From the IMG/VR virus record IMGVR_UViG_3300048694_000412, positions 1-21,190 of that record: a stretch of 21,190 bases of DNA. One strand, 5' to 3'. A program made the translations under genes and the position numbers. Positions 1 through 7,199 of the stretch are shown here, piece by piece (within the stretch, counting starts at the first letter, position 1; each line of letters starts with the position of its first letter). The notes under the pieces were generated by a model, which worked only from the letters and a program-made list of their open reading frames with translations, did not search any database and had not been told where the DNA came from. This DNA comes from a virus.

Positions 1-772
1 GCTTTGTAGTCTTTTCGTTGATTGCCTCTGTCAGCTTCGCCAACTTTTCCTGCTTCTTGGTAACGAGTCCCTGATGCTTTATGTTTGTCTCGTTGAATTG
101 CTCAATCTGTTTTAGCTTCTTATCAATCGTCTTCTGCGTCGCTTTAATTGTTTGCTCCGCATGCTTTTTGTTTAATTCGATCGTCTTTTGAGTGAGCTCA
201 ATTTGATGAGCAACGTCAATTAGCTGCTGCTTGTTCTCTTGTACTTTGTCCCGAAGGATTAGATTCATCTTGGTGAATACCTGAATGTCGAGCAAATCTT
301 CAATGATCTCTCGACGCCCAGCGGCGTTCAACAACATAAACGGGGTAAAGTTTGCGTTGCCAAGAACAACAACCTGGCAGAACGTCTTATATCCAATCTT
401 CAGAATGTTCTGTTCTACGTACGCCTGGTAGTCACGGGAATCCGCATCCTGATTGATCATCTTATCGTTCGCGTAGATCTCGAATATAGATGGTTTGAGT
501 CCTCTTCGAATCTTATAGAGAACATTATTGACCGTAAACTCACACTCAACACACATATTCTTATTGTTGATTGTGTTGATCAGCTGTGGTTTGTTGATAC
601 GACGAAATGGCTTACCGAATAACGCATAGCAAATGGCATCCATCAACGTCGACTTTCCAGATCCATTCGGACCACCTATCAACGTTGTTGCATGACTGTC
701 TAAATGTATTTCAGTCCAATTTGCGCCAGTAGAAAGAAAGTTATACCACCGTACTTTATGCAGTGTTATCAT
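1..772 (-). CDS. 46: gp46 recombination nuclease ATPase subunit (partial, N-terminal 257 residues)
   Basis: This is the SbcC/Rad50-like ATPase subunit of the gp46-gp47 complex, which resects DNA ends for recombination-dependent replication and helps degrade host DNA. I translated it directly. It starts at the ATG ending at 772, which overlaps the gp47 stop as ATGA. Residues 34-42 are a Walker A loop, GPNGSGKST, followed by LMDAICYALFGKPFRR, typical of SMC/Rad50 N-terminal lobes. After about residue 160 the sequence becomes Lys/Gln/Glu-rich with heptad-like spacing, which is the start of the coiled-coil arm. The frame stays open to base 1, so the zinc-hook region and the C-terminal Walker B lobe lie outside the window. 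It is the last gene of the uvsY-uvsW-55-47-46 run. Confidence 0.95.
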   Translation of the reverse strand, partial: MITLHKVRWYNFLSTGANWTEIHLDSHATTLIGGPNGSGKSTLMDAICYALFGKPFRRINKPQLINTINNKNMCVECEFTVNNVLYKIRRGLKPSIFEIYANDKMINQDADSRDYQAYVEQNILKIGYKTFCQVVVLGNANFTPFMLLNAAGRREIIEDLLDIQVFTKMNLILRDKVQENKQQLIDVAHQIELTQKTIELNKKHAEQTIKATQKTIDKKLKQIEQFNETNIKHQGLVTKKQEKLAKLTEAINEKTTK

Positions 773-1833
773 AGGTCCATCATATTTGCTTGATTATACA
801 ATTGCTTGAGTAGAGCCTTGGCAGCATCTTTATCGACAGAAATTTCTGCTTCATCAAGTGAGCGAGTCAAAATTGTCAGTGTGTCCTCTGCCTGATCTAT
901 AATCGATGTATTATCGATGATCAGCGCAACTCGATCAACAACTTTGAGATCATGTGGTTGTTTTTGCTCAATTAGAGTAACAAACCGATCAAACTGATAC
1001 GGCTTGCTTTTTTGATCAACGATGATCTTTGTGTACGATTGCTCAATTGACAATTTGTTTGCCTGCTCAACCATTTGATCAAGCTTGTATTTGACGTCAT
1101 TGTAATAGACGATGTTAAACAACGTATATGGATTCTCAATAAACTGCAGTCCACGAGTTTCTGTGTCAAACACATGGAATCCCTTCGTATCGTTGTAATC
1201 TGCCCATGTCATCTGATACGGTGCACCGAGATAGTAGATTCCGTCTATTGTGTTCTTATGATGAAAGTGGCCAGAGCATACTATATCAAACCGTTCAAAT
1301 ATATTTTTGTCCTCACCGGTCGTACATACACTGCCCTTGTCCATCTCAAACCCATTGAGCTCGAGATGTCCAAAACACACTTCTGCAGACGTATGATTGA
1401 TTCTATCGATAGTAAGTTGACGCGTCTCTGGTACTATCCACGGAACAAACAGAATCGGAAGATCGCCTATAGTTACTTCCGTGGGATTTGTGTATACACG
1501 GATGTTGTTGTACTTACCGGCAACAAGTTCACGAAGCGCGTTAACTTCATTTGTGTTCTTGTGGTAAATGTCATGGTTACCAGCGATAATATGAGTATCA
1601 ACTGCTCTTAAATCTAGAGGCTTCAAGAAGTCATTCTTCATCCGCTCTGCAGTGACATAATTGATGTACTTACGACGATCGACAAGATCACCTAGGTGAA
1701 TCACTGTATCAATTTTGTTGTTGTCAATGTAAGGAAGAAGGATGTTGTCGATGAACTTCTTTTGATAGTCTAGAAAGATTGCAGAGTCCGATCGGACACC
1801 CCAGTGAGTATCAGTTATCAAAACTACCCGCAT
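769..1833 (-). CDS. 47: gp47 recombination nuclease subunit (Mre11/SbcD family)
   Basis: This is the metallophosphoesterase nuclease partner of gp46. All the expected motifs are visible: DTH at residues 8-10, GDLVD at 48-52 (D49), GNHD at 85-88, GHLE at 155-158 and GHFHH at 188-192. These supply the usual Asp/His/Asn ligands for two metals. At 354 residues it is close to the size of T4 gp47 (about 340). The start ATG overlaps the TAA of the preceding small gene (TAATG) and its stop overlaps the gp46 start (ATGA), so the two subunits are probably translationally coupled. Nothing suggests damage. Confidence 0.96.
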   Translation of the reverse strand: MRVVLITDTHWGVRSDSAIFLDYQKKFIDNILLPYIDNNKIDTVIHLGDLVDRRKYINYVTAERMKNDFLKPLDLRAVDTHIIAGNHDIYHKNTNEVNALRELVAGKYNNIRVYTNPTEVTIGDLPILFVPWIVPETRQLTIDRINHTSAEVCFGHLELNGFEMDKGSVCTTGEDKNIFERFDIVCSGHFHHKNTIDGIYYLGAPYQMTWADYNDTKGFHVFDTETRGLQFIENPYTLFNIVYYNDVKYKLDQMVEQANKLSIEQSYTKIIVDQKSKPYQFDRFVTLIEQKQPHDLKVVDRVALIIDNTSIIDQAEDTLTILTRSLDEAEISVDKDAAKALLKQLYNQANMMDL

Positions 1834-2024
1834 TAACGAGTCGCCTTTCTCTTCATAAATCTCATCTTGTAGTCTGCGATCGCAATGTCAGCTGCATTAC
1901 GAACTCTCTCTAGAATTTGACATGCAGTCTCCTTTTGGAATGCAGATGCTGTTGGGTCATTCAACTTTGCTATCTGCTGTGAAATGATAGGAGGAAGGAG
2001 ATTTTCTTTTTCTTGTTTGCTCAT
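1833..2024 (-). CDS. small conserved-position hypothetical between 55 and 47 (63 aa)
   Basis: I do not recognise this protein. It is short, charged and probably helical, with Lys/Glu at the start, an Ala/Ile-rich middle and a basic end (MRFMKRKATR). It has no signal peptide or membrane segment. I take the ATG at 2024, which has a weak AAGAG seven bases upstream. The same frame can be extended to a TTG at 2042 (69 residues), which would overlap the gp55 stop. Its TAA overlaps the gp47 ATG. Small unknown genes at this position between 55 and 47 are usual in T4-like phages, and its coupling to gp47 suggests replication or recombination rather than structure, but that is inference. Confidence 0.75.
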   Translation of the reverse strand: MSKQEKENLLPPIISQQIAKLNDPTASAFQKETACQILERVRNAADIAIADYKMRFMKRKATR

Positions 2025-2034
2025 TGGTTCACTC

Positions 2035-2553
2035 TTATTCAAATATTTTACTAGAACGAGCTACCTTCTCTGGTTTTGATGTTGAAGTCAACTGTGGCTC
2101 GGCTAATTCTGTTCTTATTGTTTTATCATAGTTGTGCAGCTGAATATAATTTGTTCCAGTAGCACTTGCATTGAGAATTTGCATACGTGCATATTGATGC
2201 AATGTGTCCTGATCATGCATCCGTTTCTCTCTTTTGATACGACGAATGTACGCTCGGAAAATCATTGTAGTAAAGTACGCATGCGGGTTGTTGTACTTCT
2301 CGACGTTGAAGTTGTGTGCCATCAGTACTGCATTCTCAACTCCATCACTAATCATCTCGTCGCGAAACGAATAGTTATAGAAGTTTGGCTTGGTAGACAA
2401 CCTTTGTGCAATCAATAAGAAACACTGGCCCAAGTACTCAGGGAGTCTTGGCGGTGGCTTGCCAGATGACTCCGCGGCCTTTCGTTGTTCCTGATAGATG
2501 CATAGTGCTTCATACATTCTCTTGTTGTTTACATAATGTCTCTTCTTTTTCAT
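2035..2553 (-). CDS. 55: gp55 late-transcription sigma factor
   Basis: This is a T4 gp55-type minimal sigma factor that directs host RNA polymerase to late promoters. At 172 residues it is near the size of T4 gp55 (185). Diagnostic stretches are YVNNKRMYEAL near the N terminus, GVENAVLMAHNFN around residues 71-83, and NPHAYFTTMIFRAYIRRIKREKR around 88-110. The last is the core-binding and -10-like DNA-binding region, with the aromatic AYFT motif shared with the family. The C terminus ends in a hydrophobic-acidic IFE. In T4 the extreme C terminus of gp55 contacts the sliding clamp, so this may do the same (inference). No strong Shine-Dalgarno is present, only AAGTG. The CTAAATA elements elsewhere in the window are its probable targets. 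Confidence 0.93.
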   Translation of the reverse strand: MKKKRHYVNNKRMYEALCIYQEQRKAAESSGKPPPRLPEYLGQCFLLIAQRLSTKPNFYNYSFRDEMISDGVENAVLMAHNFNVEKYNNPHAYFTTMIFRAYIRRIKREKRMHDQDTLHQYARMQILNASATGTNYIQLHNYDKTIRTELAEPQLTSTSKPEKVARSSKIFE

Positions 2554-2596
2554 TTACATCACTTTGCTGTTGACAGTTTTTCAAACATGGGTATAC

Positions 2597-2612
2597 TCGC
2601 GTATGTCCGCGA
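2597..2612 (-). other. small inverted repeat upstream of gene 55
   Basis: In the 74-base gap between the Sm-like gene and gene 55, TCGCG is followed six bases later by its complement CGCGA. The five GC-rich pairs could be an operator-like site or a weak hairpin in the leader of the 55 transcript. No U-tract follows, so it is not an intrinsic terminator. I see no convincing -35/-10 pair in the gap, although TATACC lies just downstream of the repeat. The function is unknown. Confidence 0.3.
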
Positions 2613-2627
2613 CAATAGAATAATATG

Positions 2628-3053
2628 TTACTGCTTTGTATTTGTCCCTTTATGGATGATTACAGGGGTTGTATCATCAACATCATCACGAATCAAATGA
2701 AAGCTAGTAGGTGATCGCTCCTGTTGCTCCATCATCTCATTAGCCTGATCAATACTAGCAATCATGTCTTTCTCAAATTCACCATTGACTGTTAGGCTGT
2801 TATGATAGTACTTTTTGATAGATGGATGAAGTTCTGTAGTTGCAATTATATGAGACCTCTGCAGAGTGATAGTCTTATTCAAAGCAAATGGAATGTATCG
2901 TAGTAGTACTATTGCGGTTGTCCCCCTTTCAGTCTGTCTTTCTTGAACCATTAGAGGATTCTCTACATCAACGGTTGGAACTGTGAGATCTAAGTGGTTA
3001 TGTACGTCACCAATGATTTCATCACCATTGATCAGTCGAAGATGCTTTATCAT
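2628..3053 (-). CDS. Sm-like (LSm-type) phage protein of unknown function
   Basis: This 141-residue protein sits between uvsW and gene 55. Its first 20 residues (LRLINGDEIIGDV) have the strand-turn-strand pattern of the Sm1 motif: a hydrophobic strand, NG, then a conserved G. A following NPLMV...IVLLRYIPFA stretch fits the remaining strands of a small beta-barrel. The C-terminal third is helical and acidic, then polar. The start ATG at 3053 has GGAG eight bases upstream, formed inside the end of uvsW. Conserved proteins of this type occur at this locus in marine T4-like phages, but I know of no proven function. An RNA- or DNA-binding ring is a possibility. The fold assignment is by eye only. 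Confidence 0.8.
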   Translation of the reverse strand: MIKHLRLINGDEIIGDVHNHLDLTVPTVDVENPLMVQERQTERGTTAIVLLRYIPFALNKTITLQRSHIIATTELHPSIKKYYHNSLTVNGEFEKDMIASIDQANEMMEQQERSPTSFHLIRDDVDDTTPVIIHKGTNTKQ

Positions 3054-3058
3054 CTTTT

Positions 3059-4489
3059 CTACTCCAGGTTATGATTGAATACCGTGTATGGAAATTTCTC
3101 GCTGTTGTAGATCTTTACTCGCTCGAGAAAGTGTAGTAGTGTATAGTTCTTTTTCTTTCCTGCCGAGAGATTGTCCGATATATCTATCAATCGTGCTTTT
3201 GTCTTGCTATGAGACTTTCGAAGGACTCGGCCAATTGACTGCAGGATCTTAACTCGTGCTTTCCACGGTGAAGCAAACACAATGTTCTTTAGCGTCGGTA
3301 TGTTGATACCTGTAGAGAATGTCTGGTATGATGCAACGATGATTGCGTCATCATGCTGATTGACAATCTCACGTATCTGATTACGTATTTCTCCTTTGAC
3401 TTTCCCGTGGACATAGAACACAGGACGATTGGTATTCTCTTTGACAAGCTTGATCAGGCTATCGCCATGCTTTTCAATGAATCTGAATAGGACGAGTGTA
3501 TTGCCATCCAGAGAATTGACTAGCTTGGTAATGAACAAGTTTCGTTTTTTGTTGGCAATAATCCAATCGACCTCCTGTTGATAGTTTAACCCTCGTAGTT
3601 GCTTCTTGGTGTCGTCACTATAGTTGAGTACAACACAACGAATGTCAAACTCAGAGAGATGCTTGTTCTCAATTAACTCTGCAGTCGATGTAAACTGAAT
3701 TGCCGGACCAAATAGTCCTTCTATGACCAATTTATGGACCGGAATCCCATCAAGAGTACCGGTCAGGCCGTACCGGTACTTTGTCTTGGTCGCCTTGCTC
3801 ATAATCAGCTGGAGCTTGTCTGCTTTAGCCTGATGGCACTCATCGACGAAGATTACACCAAACTGATCAAACCACTTTTCCGGTTGCTGGTGTATACTTT
3901 GCCATGTTGTAACAGTTAATTGATCATCTGTGTCCTTGATCTGCCCAGCAAAGATCTTATGTACGTGTGGTTTGTACCCATACGTAGCTACGTCTGATGC
4001 CATCTGATGAATTAGTCCGGTGTCTGGGACAACTATCAAAGTCTTTGCGTTGATAGCACGAAAGATCAGGTATATGATCAGCGATTTGCCAGACGCAGTG
4101 GGACTAATTAGCGTACGTCTCTTGTTAACAATCGATTCAAGTACGTACTGCTTTTGATATGGTCGTACTTCGTAAGGAAGATTAAGAGTTTCAATCAGTT
4201 GATCTAGATCTTGTTCGCTATATTCGGTTGGCTGATCAAAGTTAACTGACTGATAATCATACTCTCGTGACTGGCAAAACTCAACGATGCTGTCGTGCAG
4301 TCCGGCATATATCTGTCTTGTTCGTTGATTATACAACGATATAGTTCCATCCCAGCTCCCTCTACGAAACGCTGGCATAAACTTATGGCCCGGGACAAAG
4401 AACTTGTAACTATCTCTCAGCTCCATTAGCTGAGAAGGTTCACCATCAACACGCAGGTACGCATCATTAACTTTTGTCAGTGTTATCAC
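3059..4489 (-). CDS. uvsW: UvsW superfamily-2 helicase (branch migration/R-loop helicase)
   Basis: This SF2 DNA/RNA helicase unwinds R-loops and branched recombination intermediates, and in T4 it shifts replication from origin-driven to recombination-driven. At 476 residues it is close to T4 UvsW (about 500). The N-terminal domain (roughly 1-100) has the characteristic FVPGHKFMPAFRRGSWDG DNA-binding segment. The helicase core follows: Walker A SPTASGKS at 129-136, DECH at 216-219, GLTGT at 241-245, FSTGINIP around 391-398 and motif VI QSIGRVLRK at 417-425. The start is GTG at 4489, overlapping the uvsY stop (TAGTG), so translation is coupled to uvsY. Confidence 0.96.
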   Translation of the reverse strand: MITLTKVNDAYLRVDGEPSQLMELRDSYKFFVPGHKFMPAFRRGSWDGTISLYNQRTRQIYAGLHDSIVEFCQSREYDYQSVNFDQPTEYSEQDLDQLIETLNLPYEVRPYQKQYVLESIVNKRRTLISPTASGKSLIIYLIFRAINAKTLIVVPDTGLIHQMASDVATYGYKPHVHKIFAGQIKDTDDQLTVTTWQSIHQQPEKWFDQFGVIFVDECHQAKADKLQLIMSKATKTKYRYGLTGTLDGIPVHKLVIEGLFGPAIQFTSTAELIENKHLSEFDIRCVVLNYSDDTKKQLRGLNYQQEVDWIIANKKRNLFITKLVNSLDGNTLVLFRFIEKHGDSLIKLVKENTNRPVFYVHGKVKGEIRNQIREIVNQHDDAIIVASYQTFSTGINIPTLKNIVFASPWKARVKILQSIGRVLRKSHSKTKARLIDISDNLSAGKKKNYTLLHFLERVKIYNSEKFPYTVFNHNLE

Positions 4490-4923
4490 TATTGCCCCGC
4501 TTGGAATTTTCTATCTTCAAGTATGTTACGCAATAAGAATGTACGTTTGCTAATACTATCAAGAATTGACTTTAGGTAATCTACCTTCTCTTGTTGTAAC
4601 GCGATTCGTAGTTCTGCATTAACAAGGTCCTTGTCACCTTCGAGATATGTTGATAGTTCTGGCCGCAAGATCTTTCCGCGGGCCGGTACCGTCCAATTGT
4701 GCTGCTGAACTGCTTCTAGTGTAGGGTTTAGTAGGAAATCATACTTAGCTAGCTTCAATTGCTTGTATTCGCTGAGTAGTTTATGTAGATGCAACTTTTC
4801 ATTGACATAGATCTTATAGTACTTGTGGTGTAAAACAGGTACTGTTGATGATGCAGTACTAATGCTTGGATCGATTTTGCAGTCTTCGCCCCACAGTTGT
4901 TCAATTTGTTCAAGCTTCATCAT
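4489..4923 (-). CDS. uvsY: UvsY recombination mediator
   Basis: This is the homologue of T4 UvsY, which loads the UvsX recombinase onto gp32-coated single-stranded DNA. At 144 residues it is close to the T4 protein (137). Recognition rests on the overall pattern: an acidic start (MKLEQIEQLWGEDCKID), a central basic helix (KLHLHKLLSEYKQLKLAKYDF), and a C-terminal region ending RTFLLRNILEDRKFQAG, which parallels the end of T4 UvsY (IKHIQDMRAFEAGK). It is immediately upstream of uvsW, as in relatives. There are two adjacent ATG codons. The second (at 4920) has the better spacing from GGAG, so the protein may be one residue shorter. It is the first gene after the sigma-70 promoter at 4947-4975. 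Confidence 0.9.
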   Translation of the reverse strand: MMKLEQIEQLWGEDCKIDPSISTASSTVPVLHHKYYKIYVNEKLHLHKLLSEYKQLKLAKYDFLLNPTLEAVQQHNWTVPARGKILRPELSTYLEGDKDLVNAELRIALQQEKVDYLKSILDSISKRTFLLRNILEDRKFQAGQ

Positions 4924-4946
4924 TATCTCCGATGTATTAGCTAATC

Positions 4947-4975
4947 ACTATACAAGAGATAATTGAATTAGTCAA
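4947..4975 (-). promoter_or_regulatory. sigma-70-type promoter for the uvsY-uvsW-55-47-46 operon
   Basis: On the minus strand, TTGACT (4970-4975) is followed after exactly 17 bases by TATAGT (4947-4952), close to the bacterial housekeeping consensus TTGACA-17-TATAAT. It lies just before uvsY and its -35 overlaps the stop region of the preceding small gene. It would allow early or middle transcription of the recombination genes by unmodified host polymerase, independent of the late promoters. Not tested; identified by pattern and position. Confidence 0.75.
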
Positions 4976-5159
4976 CAGAATCCTGCAGATCTTTTTTCCA
5001 ACTTACTGGTTTATACTCAGTTGCCTTGGGCCAACGGCGATACTTTTTGTAGTAGGCGCGCTCAAAGTCTTTAAAATTTTCTACGTCTTTATGACGAACT
5101 TTAGCAGCAATTTGTTCATTTGACTTTTTTTCTAATAGGAACTGTGCAAATGAGATCAT
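4968..5159 (-). CDS. small basic protein with T4 capsid-targeting-like N terminus (63 aa; candidate internal head protein)
   Basis: The protein begins MISFAQFLLEKKS. This closely resembles the capsid-targeting sequence of T4 internal proteins (MKTYQEFIAE|A), with an aromatic at 4, F at 7 and L-x-E ending at residue 10, where the T4 prohead protease cuts. The remaining 53 residues are strongly basic and aromatic (KDFERAYYKKYRRWPKATEYK), as expected of a DNA-associated packaged protein. The start ATG overlaps the stop of the preceding gp3-like gene (ATGA), which decides it against a longer frame reaching 5207. The motif and context are visible in the sequence. Packaging in the head is inference, and the function after release is unknown. 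Confidence 0.8.
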   Translation of the reverse strand: MISFAQFLLEKKSNEQIAAKVRHKDVENFKDFERAYYKKYRRWPKATEYKPVSWKKDLQDSVD

Positions 5160-5680
5160 GTAATCGCCTCTACGTTGAATGTTTGATACTTGAACGCCGC
5201 AGTACAAGCAACATAGTCAATATCAACAGGCCGTGTATCAAACTGCAAGCTGCCAAGCGAGTATGGGAAGCAGTTGAGAAAGTTAACGACAAAGATTGGA
5301 TTACGGTTTGATGATAGAACAAGTAACTGTATGTCGCTGTATATACCAAGTCCTTGAGACTTATCTTGAACTGCAAGATTTTTGTACTGAGCGGTGTTGT
5401 CTGGAAAGCCAAGTGCCTTCATCCAATTGTAAATTTCAAAGTAGTTTTGAAGCGCCTCATCAACCTTAAATGAGATTTCTAGATCTTGGTATGAAATGTG
5501 ATCGCCCGGCTTAGGAATCTTGACAAATGGCGTTGCCTGGCCGGAATTTGGAATTGCAAACCCGGGAACGTTGACTGACTGAACAAAAAAGTTGATCGCA
5601 GGAGCCCTTTTAATCTGGAACGTGAAATTGACCGGATTAAGAAAGTTGCGATCTGTAGGTACATGATCTAGTGCTGTCAT
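5156..5680 (-). CDS. 3: probable gp3 tail completion and sheath stabiliser protein
   Basis: This 174-residue structural protein is the size of T4 gp3 (176), which caps the tail tube and ends sheath assembly. The pattern is that of the family: NPVNFTFQIKRAPAINFFVQSVNVPG (a tube-fold strand pair), a DLEISFKVDE strand, an NYFEIYNWMKALGFP helix, and a late block FLNCFPYSLGSLQFDTR followed by a CTAAFKYQTF strand. The layout ('P-x-x-LG-x-x-x-F-x...F-Y-x-x-F') is shared with tail-tube-like proteins. A gene 3 just after 23 is the order I associate with marine T4-like phages. It is not the main tube protein, which is at 12694-13305. A different tube-fold paralogue is the main alternative. It has its own promoter-like CTAAGTA. 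Confidence 0.72.
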   Translation of the reverse strand: MTALDHVPTDRNFLNPVNFTFQIKRAPAINFFVQSVNVPGFAIPNSGQATPFVKIPKPGDHISYQDLEISFKVDEALQNYFEIYNWMKALGFPDNTAQYKNLAVQDKSQGLGIYSDIQLLVLSSNRNPIFVVNFLNCFPYSLGSLQFDTRPVDIDYVACTAAFKYQTFNVEAIT

Positions 5681-5716
5681 CTTCGATGTTGTTGCCTCTG
5701 ATACAATTCCTAGTTA

Positions 5717-5723
5717 TACTTAG
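5717..5723 (-). promoter_or_regulatory. variant late-promoter element CTAAGTA before the gp3-like gene
   Basis: On the minus strand, CTAAGTA lies 36 bases before the start at 5680 and just after the terminator that ends the gene 23 transcript. It differs by one base from the CTAAATA element before 18, 19 and 23 and has the same spacing. It would restart transcription for gp3 and the small capsid-targeted-like gene. The single mismatch keeps confidence low. Confidence 0.4.
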
Positions 5724-5728
5724 GTAAT

Positions 5729-5754
5729 AAAAAAAGGGGCGCGGGCGCCCCTTT
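5729..5754 (-). terminator. intrinsic terminator after gene 23
   Basis: On the minus strand the stem is AAAGGGGCGC/GCGCCCCTTT with a two-base CC tip, making seven GC pairs plus three AU pairs. A run of seven or more T follows and leads into ATTACC. It starts 27 bases past the gp23 stop. It is the strongest hairpin I can see in the window and fits a terminator that isolates the very high capsid transcription from downstream genes. The opposite strand has only a weak T-run, so it acts mainly in the minus direction. Confidence 0.92.
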
Positions 5755-5781
5755 GAGTTTTGGTGATTGTTATTGTTTTTA

Positions 5782-7149
5782 TTATAGAAGGTTGGTAACA
5801 ATCGTACGACGGTAATACTTGTTCGTATCTTGAAGAATACGACCAGCACCAGCAGTCAAACCTTCTGCGAATGGATTTGCTACCATTCCGTAACGAGTCT
5901 TGAATCCAATCTTAGGCTGGAAGCTGTTAGGATCAACAGCTCGAACCATCTGGAGAGGAACGTAAGGACAGTAGAACAATCCAGCATCAAATGCATTTGC
6001 TCCCTTGTATCCTACAACCATGTAGTTTCCACCGATAGCATAAGGATCGATGTATACACGGAATCTTCCGTTTAGAACACCAGCGAATGTATTACCGGTA
6101 TCGTCAACCTGCAGATTGTTTGCGTTTAGAGCAGGAGTGTAATCAAGAACACCAGCCATCTGAAGAGCAGAAGCAACGTCTGCAGAACAGATGATCAGGT
6201 TACCCTTACCACGACGTGTTTCTTTTGCGATCTGGTTAGCTTCACGCTCAATATTGAACATAAGCCCCTTGAACTTTTCAACCGACCAACGACCGTTAGA
6301 GTCTGTATCAAGGTCGAACACACCAGCGGTGGTTGTGTAAGTCTGAGAACCAGGAACAGCTGTTACAAGAACTGTACGAACTGCTTCACGGTTGATTTCA
6401 GCTAGAATTTCTGTAGACAGAATATTTGCTAGCTCAGTTTCAGCATCCAATCCATGGATAGCCTTAAGGTCCTGAGCAAGTTCCATTGAATACTCAGCCT
6501 TCAATGCACGAGACTTAGCAGTTACGCTAACTTTCTCGATGCTCATTGCCATTTCAGCAAATGCTACGTTGCTGGTAGTACCAAGTGCTTCTGCCTGTAG
6601 TGTAGACATACCACCTGCGAAGTTGTAGGTGTTTGTTCCAGCAAGGTTAGAAGTAACCGAAGTGTTACCTGGGATTACGTAAGTAGCAGCTGTGTTAGCA
6701 GGAACGTGCTGCTGACCAGTTGTGCTGTTAGCAGCAACAACGGTAGAGAACGAAGTATCTACTTCGTTGTAGAATGTTTCGTTACCAGCCTGGTTAGCAT
6801 AACGTGAACGCATAGCGAAGATTAGTCCAGTAGGACCAGTCATCGGCTGAACGCCCATGATATCATATGCCATAAGGTTAGGCATTGCACGACGAACAAG
6901 AGAAATCAACACAGGATCGAATGTGTCGATAGCACCGGTAGAAGCATCAGAAGAAGAAGCTCCCATCGAGTTTGTTGGCGCGACTTCTGTTAGATACTGA
7001 CTACCGTAACGTGAAGCCTCAAGAAGAGCTCTTTCGGTCTGCTCGAGAACAGTTGCGGTAACGTAACGACGGTGAGAGTCTTTGATTGGGTCAACCCCAG
7101 GTGCATCAAGGACCTTCGCCCATCTCTTTTGTACGTTATCATTGATCAT
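5782..7149 (-). CDS. 23: gp23 major capsid protein precursor
   Basis: This is the main HK97-fold shell protein of the head. At 455 residues it is shorter than T4 gp23 (521) and in the range of marine T4-like phages. Family stretches visible include LVRRAMPNLMAYDIMGVQPMTG around residues 83-105, SMEKVSVTAKSRALKAEYS-type (here MSIEKVSVTAKSRALKAEYSM) near 205-225, ANILSTEILAEINREAV near 242-258, and the C-terminal IGFKTRYGMVANPFAEG. A cleavable N-terminal delta region is probable: LTE|V at residues 53-56 fits the gp21 consensus (I/L-x-E). GGGAG lies 10 bases upstream of the ATG. It is expressed from its own CTAAATA element and ends at a strong terminator, matching the need for the most abundant product. 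Confidence 0.97.
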   Translation of the reverse strand: MINDNVQKRWAKVLDAPGVDPIKDSHRRYVTATVLEQTERALLEASRYGSQYLTEVAPTNSMGASSSDASTGAIDTFDPVLISLVRRAMPNLMAYDIMGVQPMTGPTGLIFAMRSRYANQAGNETFYNEVDTSFSTVVAANSTTGQQHVPANTAATYVIPGNTSVTSNLAGTNTYNFAGGMSTLQAEALGTTSNVAFAEMAMSIEKVSVTAKSRALKAEYSMELAQDLKAIHGLDAETELANILSTEILAEINREAVRTVLVTAVPGSQTYTTTAGVFDLDTDSNGRWSVEKFKGLMFNIEREANQIAKETRRGKGNLIICSADVASALQMAGVLDYTPALNANNLQVDDTGNTFAGVLNGRFRVYIDPYAIGGNYMVVGYKGANAFDAGLFYCPYVPLQMVRAVDPNSFQPKIGFKTRYGMVANPFAEGLTAGAGRILQDTNKYYRRTIVTNLL

Positions 7150-7186
7150 TTTAATATTACTCCCTTCGGTTTTCCGAGTACTGTTT

Positions 7187-7193
7187 TATTTAG
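7187..7193 (-). promoter_or_regulatory. late promoter element CTAAATA before gene 23
   Basis: On the minus strand, ACTAAATAAA lies 37 bases before the gp23 start, just past the end of gene 22. It resembles the T4 late -10 element TATAAATA with a change at its start. The same core precedes genes 18, 19 and the endonuclease gene. A four-pair CGGAAAACCG hairpin lies between it and the ribosome-binding site. Confidence 0.75.
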
Positions 7194-7199
7194 TAAAAG

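Noticed and set aside
1075-1611. Long open frame on the plus strand opposite gene 47 (178 residues)
   Set aside because: It lies fully inside a gene with all Mre11-type motifs, has a Cys/Val/Ile-rich composition typical of antisense frames, and has no ribosome-binding site. No plus-strand gene is supported anywhere in the window.
2554-2627. Sigma-70 promoter before gene 55
   Set aside because: TATACC and TTGTCG are present but only 14 bases apart, and no other -35/-10 pair is convincing. Readthrough from the uvsY promoter is enough to explain expression.
5160-5207. Longer frame for the small gene at 4968-5159
   Set aside because: The added 16 residues read antilike sequence inside the gp3-like gene, while the ATG at 5159 forms an ATGA junction and exposes the capsid-targeting-like start.
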